A DNA stretch of 14,271 nt from positions 1-14,271 of the forward strand of contig QWOR01000220.1 in assembly GCA_003669575.1 (NCBI GenBank). Direction: 5' to 3'. The position numbers and the translations under genes are program-made. Position 1 is the first letter of the stretch; every line of letters begins with the position of its first letter. The notes below the pieces were generated by a model. The model worked only from the letters and a program-made list of their open reading frames with translations, was not told the origin of the DNA and did not search any database. This document shows positions 6,265-13,276 of the stretch, one piece after another. This stretch comes from Planctomycetota bacterium. GTDB taxonomy: Bacteria; Planctomycetota; Planctomycetia; Planctomycetales; Planctomycetaceae.

Positions 6265-7224
6265 ATGCACAGTGAGCACTCCTCAACAATCGTGCAGAAG
6301 ACGATGCATCTGACAACCAGCGACGGACTTCCGTTGTTTGTCCGGCACACCTGCGCGGCGGGTGCGATTCCTGAGCGGACACTGGTGGTTGTGCACGGTG
6401 CGGGTGAACATAGCCAGCGGTACGAACATTGGGCCCGCTTGCTGGCCCAGCATAATTGGAGAGTCGTCTCGCTCGATCATCGTGGGTATGGGTTGTCAGG
6501 CGGACCTCCCGGCCACATCGACCGATTCGACCAATACCTGATCGACATGGATCGTGTCTGGCAGGCACTCGCACTCTGCCCGGAGCAGACGATTGTTTTC
6601 GGTCACAGCCTGGGGGGGCTGATCTCCGTCCGATACGCCCAGACACGCCCGAATTCGATGCGGGCTCTAGTGTTGTCATGCCCCCTGCTGGCTCTTCAGC
6701 TGAATGTTCCAGCGTGGAAACGAACTCTTGGCCGCATTTGCAGCTTGCTGGCACCGAGAACCAGGTTTCGGACATCGATCCGAACTGACCAGCTCACCAG
6801 TGACCCCGCCGCGAGACGAACGCGAGAGAACGACCCCTTGCGCTGCCGGTTCGTGACAGCCAGCTGGTACTTTCAAGTCCTCGACGCCATGGTCGCGGCC
6901 TGGGACGAAGCGCCACAAATGGCTCTGCCGACCCTGCTGCTTCAAGGCGATCAGGACGAGGTGGTGAACCCCGAGGCCGCGACGAAATGGTGGTTAAGGC
7001 TCACTGGCAGAGATAAGACTTTACGCGTCCTTGGTGGTCACTTGCATGAACTGCTCAGTGAACCCGACTGGGAACAAACGGCAGCAGTGATAGTGGAGTG
7101 GATGGAAGCCCGATTGCCGGACCCTCACGACACCTCCCTCGTGGGATGGCTGCACCGCCCATCGTTACCAGTCGCAGAACAATCAATCACATCCCGCTCA
7201 CACACGCAGGCACAGATCGCTTAA
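6265..7224 (+). CDS. Alpha/beta hydrolase, monoacylglycerol lipase / lysophospholipase type
   Basis: This 319-residue serine hydrolase of the Hydrolase_4 (serine aminopeptidase S33) branch probably cleaves monoacylglycerols or other lipid esters in the cytoplasm. No signal peptide or membrane helix is present. The fold's landmarks are in order: TLVVVHGAGEHSQRY with the oxyanion HG motif (about 39-53), VVSLDHRGYGLSGGPPGH (68-85), the nucleophile elbow GHSLGG with Ser115, LLLQGDQDEVV with the likely acid Asp231, and GGHLHELLSEPDWE with the likely His261. The lid region (about 140-190) is rich in Arg. The HELL-EP context after the His is typical of monoacylglycerol lipases. A C-terminal tail of about 40 residues after the fold (LPDPHDTSLVGWLHRP onward) is longer than usual and looks disordered. 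ATG 6265 is preferred over GTG 6256 because of CGGAGG. The substrate is not proven by sequence. Confidence 0.9.
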   Translation: MHSEHSSTIVQKTMHLTTSDGLPLFVRHTCAAGAIPERTLVVVHGAGEHSQRYEHWARLLAQHNWRVVSLDHRGYGLSGGPPGHIDRFDQYLIDMDRVWQALALCPEQTIVFGHSLGGLISVRYAQTRPNSMRALVLSCPLLALQLNVPAWKRTLGRICSLLAPRTRFRTSIRTDQLTSDPAARRTRENDPLRCRFVTASWYFQVLDAMVAAWDEAPQMALPTLLLQGDQDEVVNPEAATKWWLRLTGRDKTLRVLGGHLHELLSEPDWEQTAAVIVEWMEARLPDPHDTSLVGWLHRPSLPVAEQSITSRSHTQAQIA

Positions 7225-7249
7225 GTCCCCACTGGAATCCGTCTGGAAC

Positions 7250-7273
7250 TGTCGCTCCCGATGGAAAGCGACA
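7250..7273. terminator. Possible bidirectional terminator hairpin between convergent genes
   Basis: TGTCGCT (7250-7256) pairs with AGCGACA (7267-7273) around a 10-base loop in the 81-base gap between the hydrolase stop and the stop of the next, converging gene. There is no T-tract on either side, so intrinsic termination is doubtful; position is the main argument. Confidence 0.3.
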
Positions 7274-7305
7274 CCGGTTTATGTCATCCCCTTGAGTATC
7301 AGCTC

Positions 7306-8130
7306 TTACTGCTGCCCATCGGTGACCAGTTCAGTTTCTGCTTCGCTTCCCACCTCGCTGAGCGACATGTCTTCGACGATCTCTGTGGCGGCCACGAAAG
7401 TCGTACGCGGGGCGGTCGACTGCTTCGTTTCCGTGTTGACTTTGGCGGTCCATTTCACGACTCCAAAAGGAGCTTCGTCGGAACGGTACATCTCAGCGAC
7501 AGTCGTCGTCCGCAATGTCGGTGTCTCCGAGACCAGGTTTCCCTTGTACTGCTGTCCGGACAGTTCCTTGAAGGGAGTGGCGATTGTCTCTTCGTTACCA
7601 CTCGACTCAAACTTCCGGAAGTGTCGCAGGTAAGAGACCATGGGATAAAGATCAAAGACCGGGCCCTCGATTGCCGCTGCTGGCTCTTCTCCGATCTTTC
7701 GAAATCCCTTCACGATCGGAATATAAGAGACAAACATTTCGCGGTTGTCGGACAGTGGCTCAGTGAGTGTCCCGCGGATTTCCTTCTCGGGAACCAGGAG
7801 TTTATAGATACGGTGGCCACCGGGACCGGCATCGATCACCCCTTCATTAATGTGACCGGTGACTTGTTTAATTTCGATCCAGCGGCAGGGCACCACCTCC
7901 CCCTTATACTCGGCGTCTTCTCTTCCGAGAGATTTGAGCGTCAGTTGACGAACCCATTCGAGCGTCAGATCGCCTTCAGCTGATTGCGGGCGACGGACTG
8001 TCTGCTTATAGGTCCCCTCGTACCGACACCACGCCTTCTCATCTTCCGGCAGCTTCCAGAGAAGCCCTTGAGCCTGGACCGGGGAGACACAGAGCAGGAC
8101 GGCGAAAATCATCGAACAGACGAGGCGCAT
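7306..8130 (-). CDS. Secreted hypothetical protein
   Basis: This 274-residue protein begins with a Sec signal peptide (MRLVCSMIFAVLLCVSPVQAQG, cleavage probably after VQA). I do not recognise a named domain. The mature part starts GLLWKLPEDEKAWCRYEGTY and continues with beta-rich segments such as DLTLEWVRQLTLKSLG, CRWIEIKQVTGHINEG, HRIYKLLVPEKEIRG, MVSYLRHFRKFESSG, and near the end YRSDEAPFGVVKWTAKV. The C-terminus is acidic (EIVEDMSLSEVGSEAETE). The YRSDEAPFGVVKW motif occurs, as far as I recall, in other planctomycete exported proteins. The start is ATG 8128-8130, with AGGAG 6 bases upstream. The same frame is open to 8214, but the extra 28 residues would bury the signal peptide. It lies downstream of the YTV gene on the same strand, but a strong terminator separates them, so it is probably transcribed on its own. 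Confidence 0.82.
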   Translation of the reverse strand: MRLVCSMIFAVLLCVSPVQAQGLLWKLPEDEKAWCRYEGTYKQTVRRPQSAEGDLTLEWVRQLTLKSLGREDAEYKGEVVPCRWIEIKQVTGHINEGVIDAGPGGHRIYKLLVPEKEIRGTLTEPLSDNREMFVSYIPIVKGFRKIGEEPAAAIEGPVFDLYPMVSYLRHFRKFESSGNEETIATPFKELSGQQYKGNLVSETPTLRTTTVAEMYRSDEAPFGVVKWTAKVNTETKQSTAPRTTFVAATEIVEDMSLSEVGSEAETELVTDGQQ

Positions 8131-8136
8131 CCCGCA

Positions 8137-8141
8137 CTCCT
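8137..8141 (-). promoter_or_regulatory. Ribosome-binding site deciding the start at 8130
   Basis: AGGAG on the minus strand, 6 bases before the ATG that opens the signal peptide. No comparable site precedes the upstream ATG at 8214. Confidence 0.65.
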
Positions 8142-8383
8142 GATTGACCATACAAACAACCTGATCTCCATCACCAAGGCACATCACTGCCGCAGCTGAG
8201 ACCGTCCAGTACATTCAGTCTGACACACGTTTCCAGAGGCCGCAAGAGGGGTTACAGGCAGTGACCGGGATGAGCCGACCGACCGATCCTGGTAATGCAG
8301 TCAGCCAAGCAGCGCTGGTCCGGCAAACGTTGACGGACGATCCGATTGAGCCGCTTCCAGGCAGCTCAACTGCGGGCAGTGCC

Positions 8384-8422
8384 AAAAGAAAAACAGCCCC
8401 GCGTGTTGCCACGCGAGGCTGT
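8384..8422 (-). terminator. Rho-independent terminator of the YTV gene
   Basis: On the minus strand, 32 bases after the stop, ACAGCC and CGCGTG (joined by one mismatched base) pair with CACGCG and GGCTGT around the tetraloop GCAA (a GNRA loop). TTTTTCTTTT follows directly. This is a 12-bp stem with one mismatch and a strong T-tract, a textbook intrinsic terminator, and the best one in the window. It suggests a highly expressed, tightly bounded transcript. Confidence 0.88.
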
Positions 8423-8454
8423 AGGTTTCATTCCTGAGGAATCTTCACCACGAA

Positions 8455-9990
8455 TTACTTGCAACCGCAAGGAGCAGCTGGTGCACAGCCGCAGCTCTGA
8501 ACTGGAACCTGAACCTTAACGGTCTTTGGAACCATGCGGCAGACCTGGACCTGAACTTCCTTCTGCACCTGATGAGGGACGCAGACGGTGTAGTTTTCGG
8601 ACTTTTCTTCTGCGACGCAGTCATACTCGGTGACCGAGTACTTCTCTTCGCGGGTCTTCGGAACGCACACGGTGAAGTTCACAGTGCGGGTCTTCTCGAC
8701 GGGAACCTGCTTGCAGACGGTGTACTTCCGCTCGCGCTGTTCCTGACGGCAACCGGTCACGCAGTAGGTGTACTCCTGAGTTTCAGGAACCTGCTTGCAG
8801 ACCTGAATCGTGCGGGTACGCTCTTCCTGACGGCAGCCAGCGACAGTGTAGGTGTATTCCTGCTGTTCACAGACCTGCTTGCAGACCTGGACAGTACGGG
8901 TACGCTCTTCCTGACGGCAGCCGGTCACGCAGTAGGTGTATTCCTGAGTTTCAGGAACCTGCTTGCAGACCTGGACAGTGCGGGTGCGCTGCTCAGGACG
9001 GCAAGTGGTGACGCAGTAGGTGTATTCCTGGGTCTCAGGAACCTGCTTGCAGACCGTGACCGTACGGGTACGGGCCTCAGGACGACAAACAGTCACGTTG
9101 AACGTGTAGGGCTCCTGACGACAGACCCGCTTGCAGACCGTGTAAGGCACCTGCTCGCAGACGACGTTCGGACACCACTTGCGGCAGCAACGGGTGTTGC
9201 AGGGGTTGCAAGGATCAGCCACCTGAGTGGTGACCCACTGGCCAGCGTCGCGAGACACAGTCCGAGTGGCAGTTTCCTGCACAGTGTCATAGACAGTCCG
9301 GGTACCGGTGCGTGCTTCCGTGGTCGGAACCATGACGGTGTAGGACTGCTCGACGTTCTCCGAAACGGTCTTGTAAACCGTCCGGGTCCCCTTCTTCTCT
9401 TCGGTGACAGGCACCATGACGGTGTACTTCTGCTCAACGTTCTCAGCAACGGTCTTATAAACCGTGCGAGTTCCCTTCTTCTCTTCGGTCGTCGGGACGT
9501 TGACAACGTACTTCTGCTCAACGTTCTCAGCGACGGTCTTATAGACCGTGCGAGTTCCCTTCTTCTCTTCAGTCGTCGGGACGTTGACGGTGTAGGTTTC
9601 CGTCTTCTCTTCGGAAGCGGTCTTGTAAACCGTGTACTTTTCTTCACGGGTCCGAGCTTCGCTCTCCATGTAGTTCACTGTGCGAGTCTTCTCGACAGTT
9701 CGCGGAACCTGCTTGTGAACGGTATACTTCCGCTCACGCTGCTCCGGCTTCATTTCGGTGACGGTGACGGTGCGTGTTTCCGTTCCCATCTCCGAAACCA
9801 TGACAGTGCGCTCTTCAGTGGTGTACTGAGGCCCACAAGCCGCAGCAACTCCACCGCCGCAGGGGCTACAAGCGCTCGCACAGGGAGCTGGGCGGCAGCG
9901 GGCACGATGTCGGCCGCAGCCACCTGCCTGCACGTATGTCGCAGTCAAGGCCAAAGCCAAGGCTGGCAACACCATGAACAATTTTCTCAT
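8455..9990 (-). CDS. Cysteine-rich YTV-repeat cell-wall protein
   Basis: This 511-residue exported structural protein belongs to the planctomycete YTV family, associated with the proteinaceous cell wall. It has a signal peptide (MRKLFMVLPALALALTATYVQAG, cleavage near residue 22) and a Cys/Gly-rich segment (25-52, six Cys). A cysteine-free region (53-260) includes three near-identical 28-residue units TTEEKKGTRTVYKTV-ENVEQ-YTVMVP (139-222). Then comes a Cys knot-like block PCNPCNTRCCRKWC (260-273), four 28-residue units TVQVCKQVPETQEYTYCV-GCRQEERTR (310-421), and a tail ending SCGCAPAAPCGCK. I count 36 Cys, 30 of them after residue 260, which points to extensive disulfide cross-linking outside the cytoplasm. 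Lys, Glu and Thr are abundant and hydrophobic segments are absent after the signal. GAGGAGG lies 7 bases before ATG 9988-9990. The antisense strand is also open over most of the gene, a consequence of repetitive codon use. Confidence 0.93.
   Translation of the reverse strand: MRKLFMVLPALALALTATYVQAGGCGRHRARCRPAPCASACSPCGGGVAAACGPQYTTEERTVMVSEMGTETRTVTVTEMKPEQRERKYTVHKQVPRTVEKTRTVNYMESEARTREEKYTVYKTASEEKTETYTVNVPTTEEKKGTRTVYKTVAENVEQKYVVNVPTTEEKKGTRTVYKTVAENVEQKYTVMVPVTEEKKGTRTVYKTVSENVEQSYTVMVPTTEARTGTRTVYDTVQETATRTVSRDAGQWVTTQVADPCNPCNTRCCRKWCPNVVCEQVPYTVCKRVCRQEPYTFNVTVCRPEARTRTVTVCKQVPETQEYTYCVTTCRPEQRTRTVQVCKQVPETQEYTYCVTGCRQEERTRTVQVCKQVCEQQEYTYTVAGCRQEERTRTIQVCKQVPETQEYTYCVTGCRQEQRERKYTVCKQVPVEKTRTVNFTVCVPKTREEKYSVTEYDCVAEEKSENYTVCVPHQVQKEVQVQVCRMVPKTVKVQVPVQSCGCAPAAPCGCK
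8728..9063 (-). repeat. Tandem repeat B: four 84-bp units, three Cys per unit
   Basis: These units encode residues 310-421 of the YTV protein. Each 28-residue unit has the frame T-V-x-V-C-K-Q-V, EYTY and GCR or TCR. The third unit (366-393) has lost the Cys at unit position 17 (YTYTV for YTYCV) but gained one at position 9 (VCEQ for VPET), so each unit keeps three Cys. DNA identity between units is high, consistent with recent duplication or gene conversion. Confidence 0.85.
9325..9576 (-). repeat. Tandem repeat A: three 84-bp units without Cys
   Basis: These units encode residues 139-222 of the YTV protein, three 28-residue units of the type TTEEKKGTRTVYKTVAENVEQ followed by YTVMVP or YVVNVP. 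A degenerate fourth unit (TTEARTGTRTVYDTVQET) extends to about 9241. The period equals that of repeat B, but Cys is absent. Confidence 0.85.
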
Positions 9991-9997
9991 CAGCAGT

Positions 9998-10004
9998 CCT
10001 CCTC
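9998..10004 (-). promoter_or_regulatory. Strong ribosome-binding site of the YTV gene
   Basis: GAGGAGG on the minus strand, 7 bases before ATG 9988-9990, is the strongest Shine-Dalgarno sequence in the window and fits high expression of a wall protein. Confidence 0.75.
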
Positions 10005-10120
10005 AGGAACAAGTTGCCAATCTGGCGGCGACACACCGCCCATTTTTGTACGGGAGAGGCAAATTCCAGTCGAGAAGACCAGGCAACAAAAGATGCTTAC
10101 GACCGATGCGGAATCTGCAC

Positions 10121-10135
10121 TATCTGGATAAGATA
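10121..10135. promoter_or_regulatory. Small inverted repeat in the YTV / TPR divergent spacer
   Basis: TATCT GGATA AGATA forms a 5-bp inverted repeat within an AT-rich spot of the 209-base gap between two divergent genes. It could be part of a promoter or a regulator site. The evidence is only position and symmetry. Confidence 0.2.
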
Positions 10136-10199
10136 AGCAGTGCATAACGGTTTGCAAGCTCCATCACACTTTCCCCTCTTGAATTCCGAAAGAGTTCAC

Positions 10200-11324
10200 A
10201 TGTGGACCGTTTTCATCCTCACTTTGATGACTTTGCTGGATAATCCGGCCGCAAAATCGGCACCTCCAATCAACCCCGAAACCTATTCGCCAAGCCGTAC
10301 TGTCATTGTTTTGTCCGGAAACACTCAGGTTTACGCGCACGACGATCCCATCGGAGTCGTTCCACCCGGCACGGTATTGAGTTTTAGTAAGGTTCATGAG
10401 CAGTGGCTAATGGTCCCGCGTTATGGCGGGTGGGTCTTCGCGGACGACGTTGTCCCCGTCGAGAACGCCGTCGCCTACTATACATCCATCATCGAAAAGA
10501 CTCCGACTCCGGCGGCTTATCTCCATCGCGGAATCGCCTACTTCCAACTCAACAACATCGAAAAGGCGCAAGCCGATCTGGAGCAATCCATTCAGCTCGG
10601 AACCAAGGATGGAGCAGCCTATATCAACCTGGGCAATGTATTGCAGCGACGCGGGTTAATGCAGGAAGCACTGCTGAACTATTCCAAAGGGATTGAACAT
10701 TCTCCGGACATGGCGTTGCCCTATATCGAACGAAGTTCCGTGCTGATGGAGATGCAGCAATACAACGATGCCGCAGCGGATCTGGAGAAGGCGATTTCCC
10801 TCGATCCGAAGTCTCCCGAGGCCTATAACAACCGGGGGGTATTGCTCCGCTTGCAATCAAAATACGAAGACGCCATTAAAGATTACACCAAGGCCATTGA
10901 ACTGTTTGGTAAGTACTCATCCGCCTATGCCAATCGAGGCTTCGCGCTCCGCCAGCTGGGCCGTTATGAAGAGGCCGTCGCCGACTTTAACAAGGCGCTC
11001 TCTCATGATCCGATGTCACACGAAGTCGCGAACGATTTTGCCTGGCTACTCGCCACCTGTCCCGAGGCCAAGTTCCGGGATTCTGCCAAGGCCATTGAGC
11101 TCGCCGATCTGGCCTGCAAGTCGACCAATCGAGAGGATGGCACGTACCTCGACACACTGGCTGCGGCCTACGCATCTGCCGAACGCTACGACGCAGCAGT
11201 CAAGACCGGCGAAGAGGCCCTTGAGAGACTGAAAAACGACAACCAGTCGGTCGATGTCCACGCCCGCGTCGAGCTCTATCGCGCCAAGAAGCCATACGTT
11301 GAACAGCTGTCCCCCAAGCCCTAA
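10200..11324 (+). CDS. Secreted TPR-repeat protein with N-terminal SH3-like segment
   Basis: This 374-residue protein probably mediates protein-protein contacts outside the cytoplasm. The N-terminus (MWTVFILTLMTLLDNPAAKSAPP) looks like a short Sec signal. Residues about 33-88 (VIVLSGNTQVYAHD, GTVLSFSKVHEQWLMV, GGWVFADDVVPVENA) have the pattern of a bacterial SH3-like domain. TPR units of 34 residues follow at about 104-137, 138-171, 172-205, 206-239 and 240-273, with the usual AYxNRGxxLxxLGxYEEAxxDFxKAL pattern clearest in the last two. A degenerate pair closes the protein (NDFAWLLATCPEA at 278-290 and TYLDTLAAAYASAERYDAAV at 315-334), an arrangement common in planctomycete TPR proteins. The same frame is open to GTG 10140, but the 20 extra residues would precede the signal peptide. 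No strong ribosome-binding site decides it. It diverges from the YTV gene and converges with the kinase-like gene, stop to stop 24 bases apart. Confidence 0.85.
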   Translation: MWTVFILTLMTLLDNPAAKSAPPINPETYSPSRTVIVLSGNTQVYAHDDPIGVVPPGTVLSFSKVHEQWLMVPRYGGWVFADDVVPVENAVAYYTSIIEKTPTPAAYLHRGIAYFQLNNIEKAQADLEQSIQLGTKDGAAYINLGNVLQRRGLMQEALLNYSKGIEHSPDMALPYIERSSVLMEMQQYNDAAADLEKAISLDPKSPEAYNNRGVLLRLQSKYEDAIKDYTKAIELFGKYSSAYANRGFALRQLGRYEEAVADFNKALSHDPMSHEVANDFAWLLATCPEAKFRDSAKAIELADLACKSTNREDGTYLDTLAAAYASAERYDAAVKTGEEALERLKNDNQSVDVHARVELYRAKKPYVEQLSPKP

Positions 11325-11348
11325 CGGGCCAAAAGCTGTCGAAGACCT

Positions 11349-13019
11349 CTATAGCCTCCCGCTCCTCAGCACGCCGTAGATCAACCAGATCCCGAGCATG
11401 CCGGAGAGTGCAAACACAGGCACGGAGATCCATGGTGTGGTGCTGGAAGTCCGAATGATCAGCGACGACGAGACGACAAGCGACGCCACCACCAGCGCCA
11501 CAACGACGCGATTACTCGATCGGTCGAACTCGGAGATCAGCCGATCGAGAGACCGGTGTTCCAGTTGGATCTTCAGGTCATCCCGGCTCAGTTTGTCGAA
11601 CGTCCGGGCCAGTGACATTGGCATAGAGTGGAAGGTGGTGGCCAGTGTTTTGATATCCTGAGCCATCTTTCCGGCGACCCGCCGCGGGTCATAACGGCGT
11701 TTGACCAGGCCCTCCACAAATGGAGCCAGTTCGCCAGCCATATTAAATTTCGGATCCAGTCCGCGACCGACTCCTTCCAGTGTCACTGTCGCCCGGATCA
11801 GCAGCATCAGATCCCCCGGACAGCGCAGCCCGTGTGTCGACAGAATCTGCACGAAATCCTGGAGCATCCGACCGACTTTCAGCTGCTCCAGAGTAATCCC
11901 GTAGTAAGTCTCGACGAAGTCCTGAATATCAATCCGCAGCAGTGAGTGATCGAGGGGGCGAGATGGCTGTCCCAGATTCTGTACGGATCGCATGGCCAGC
12001 TGAACATCACTCTTTGACACCGCGATGATCAGATCAACCAGCAATTCACGTTTCTCATCATCGAGGAAGCCGATCATCCCATAATCAATGAGCGCGATCG
12101 TTCCATCGGGCATGATCCGCATGTTGCCCGGGTGAGGATCTCCGTGGAATATCCCGAGATCGAACACCTGCTTCATGTACAACCTCGCTCCTGCCGCAGC
12201 AATGACACAGGGATCGAGGCCGTACTCCTGCACCTTGTCCAGATCGTTCGGACGACACCCGTCGACGAACTCCATCGTCAGGACAGCTGAGGTCGTCAGG
12301 TCTTCATAGACCCTCGGAACCAGCAGATTGGGATCGTTGCGATACAGCCGACGAAACTGCTCCATCGTTCGTGCTTCCCGCAGGAAGTTGATCTCACGAC
12401 GGATCGTCCGCTGAAAGTGCTGAACGAGACCGATCGGGTCGAAGACCTGCGATTCGGGAATCTGTCGCTCAATAAGCAGTGCGATTTCCTGCATCAGCGA
12501 CAGATCGCGTTCGATATCCCGCTCGACATGCGGACGGCGAATCTTGATCGCCAGCGGAGTCCCGTCGAAGTGTCGTGCCCGGTGAACCTGTCCCAGTGAC
12601 CCCGCAGCCAACGGTTCGGGATCAAACTCGGCAAACAGGACGTCAATCGGGCGATGGAGTTCCGCTTCCACAAGACGGATCGCCTCTTCGCCCGGAAAGG
12701 GAGGCACCCTCTCCTGCAGGTGCGACAGTTCCTCAATGACATCTTCGGGAACCAGATCGGGGCGAGTGCTGATGACCTGGCCGAACTTGATGAATGTGGG
12801 GCCCAGATCTTCCAGAGCCTGTCGAATTCTCTCAGGCGTACTGTGAGAATCGGCAGCTGGGTCGCGTCGAAAAAAGAGGCGTTTGCCCCATTGCAGGTAA
12901 CGTTTGAGCCCGATTCTCTCGATCAGGTCATCAAACCCATGGCGCAGCAACACACCCACGATCTCGCGACTGCGCGCCAGGTTCCTGAGGAACTTGAAGG
13001 GAGAGTACTCGAACGACAC
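11349..13019 (-). CDS. AarF/ABC1/UbiB family atypical kinase-like protein
   Basis: This 556-residue membrane-anchored protein of the ABC1/ADCK/UbiB family comprises ATP-binding kinase-like proteins linked to quinone or isoprenoid-lipid metabolism. Landmarks are the KxGQ motif as IKFGQVISTRPDLVPED (77-93, Lys78), LAAGSLGQVHRA in place of the family's usual AxAS loop (137-148), AIKI with Lys159, REINFLREA (208-216), the catalytic-loop-like FHGDPHPGNM (291-300) and the metal-binding IDYG (311-314). Two C-terminal transmembrane helices lie at about 505-524 and 531-550. A GTG at 13017-13019 is chosen as the start, because conserved sequence (SPFKFLRNLARSREIVGVLLRHGF) begins immediately after it and gives normal family length. 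The frame is open to 13409, but that extension runs through a palindromic repeat and the start of queA on the other strand. No clear ribosome-binding site is visible, so the exact start is uncertain. The true substrate is unknown. Confidence 0.9.
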   Translation of the reverse strand: MSFEYSPFKFLRNLARSREIVGVLLRHGFDDLIERIGLKRYLQWGKRLFFRRDPAADSHSTPERIRQALEDLGPTFIKFGQVISTRPDLVPEDVIEELSHLQERVPPFPGEEAIRLVEAELHRPIDVLFAEFDPEPLAAGSLGQVHRARHFDGTPLAIKIRRPHVERDIERDLSLMQEIALLIERQIPESQVFDPIGLVQHFQRTIRREINFLREARTMEQFRRLYRNDPNLLVPRVYEDLTTSAVLTMEFVDGCRPNDLDKVQEYGLDPCVIAAAGARLYMKQVFDLGIFHGDPHPGNMRIMPDGTIALIDYGMIGFLDDEKRELLVDLIIAVSKSDVQLAMRSVQNLGQPSRPLDHSLLRIDIQDFVETYYGITLEQLKVGRMLQDFVQILSTHGLRCPGDLMLLIRATVTLEGVGRGLDPKFNMAGELAPFVEGLVKRRYDPRRVAGKMAQDIKTLATTFHSMPMSLARTFDKLSRDDLKIQLEHRSLDRLISEFDRSSNRVVVALVVASLVVSSSLIIRTSSTTPWISVPVFALSGMLGIWLIYGVLRSGRL

Positions 13020-13177
13020 GGGGGCTGCTCGCGGGGGGCACCAGGAAAGACCGCTCCATTGTGATCTGCCAGACGACGGTCGTCCTGTCCAAACAGACAG
13101 AATTCCGAAATCGAGGCCAATCTCGTGCCCGCTGCGGACTAGTTCTAACAGCTTGAACTCAAAATTTTCCCACAGTA

Positions 13178-13199
13178 GGACAGACATTCCTGTCTGTCC
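13178..13199. repeat. Perfect palindromic hairpin in the aarF-queA spacer
   Basis: GGACAGACA (13178-13186) pairs without mismatch with TGTCTGTCC (13191-13199) around TTCC. It lies in the 257-base non-coding gap between two divergent genes. The form resembles dispersed short palindromes (REP-like) that I associate with planctomycete genomes, but copy number cannot be seen here. No T-tract follows, so it is not an obvious terminator. A looser relative, CAGACAGAATTCC, lies at about 13096-13108. Confidence 0.55.
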
Positions 13200-13276
13200 C
13201 GTGTGAAGAGCGACTCCGAATTCACCACGGCTACGACTGATTTGAGGTTCTCTCTCAAAATCATCATCCTCTCCAC

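Noticed and set aside
8572..10131. A 519-codon open frame on the plus strand opposite the YTV gene
   Set aside because: Its translation is a Leu/Asp/Arg repeat that mirrors the 84-bp units of the real gene. No ribosome-binding site, signal or family is visible, and it disappears as soon as the repetitive part ends.
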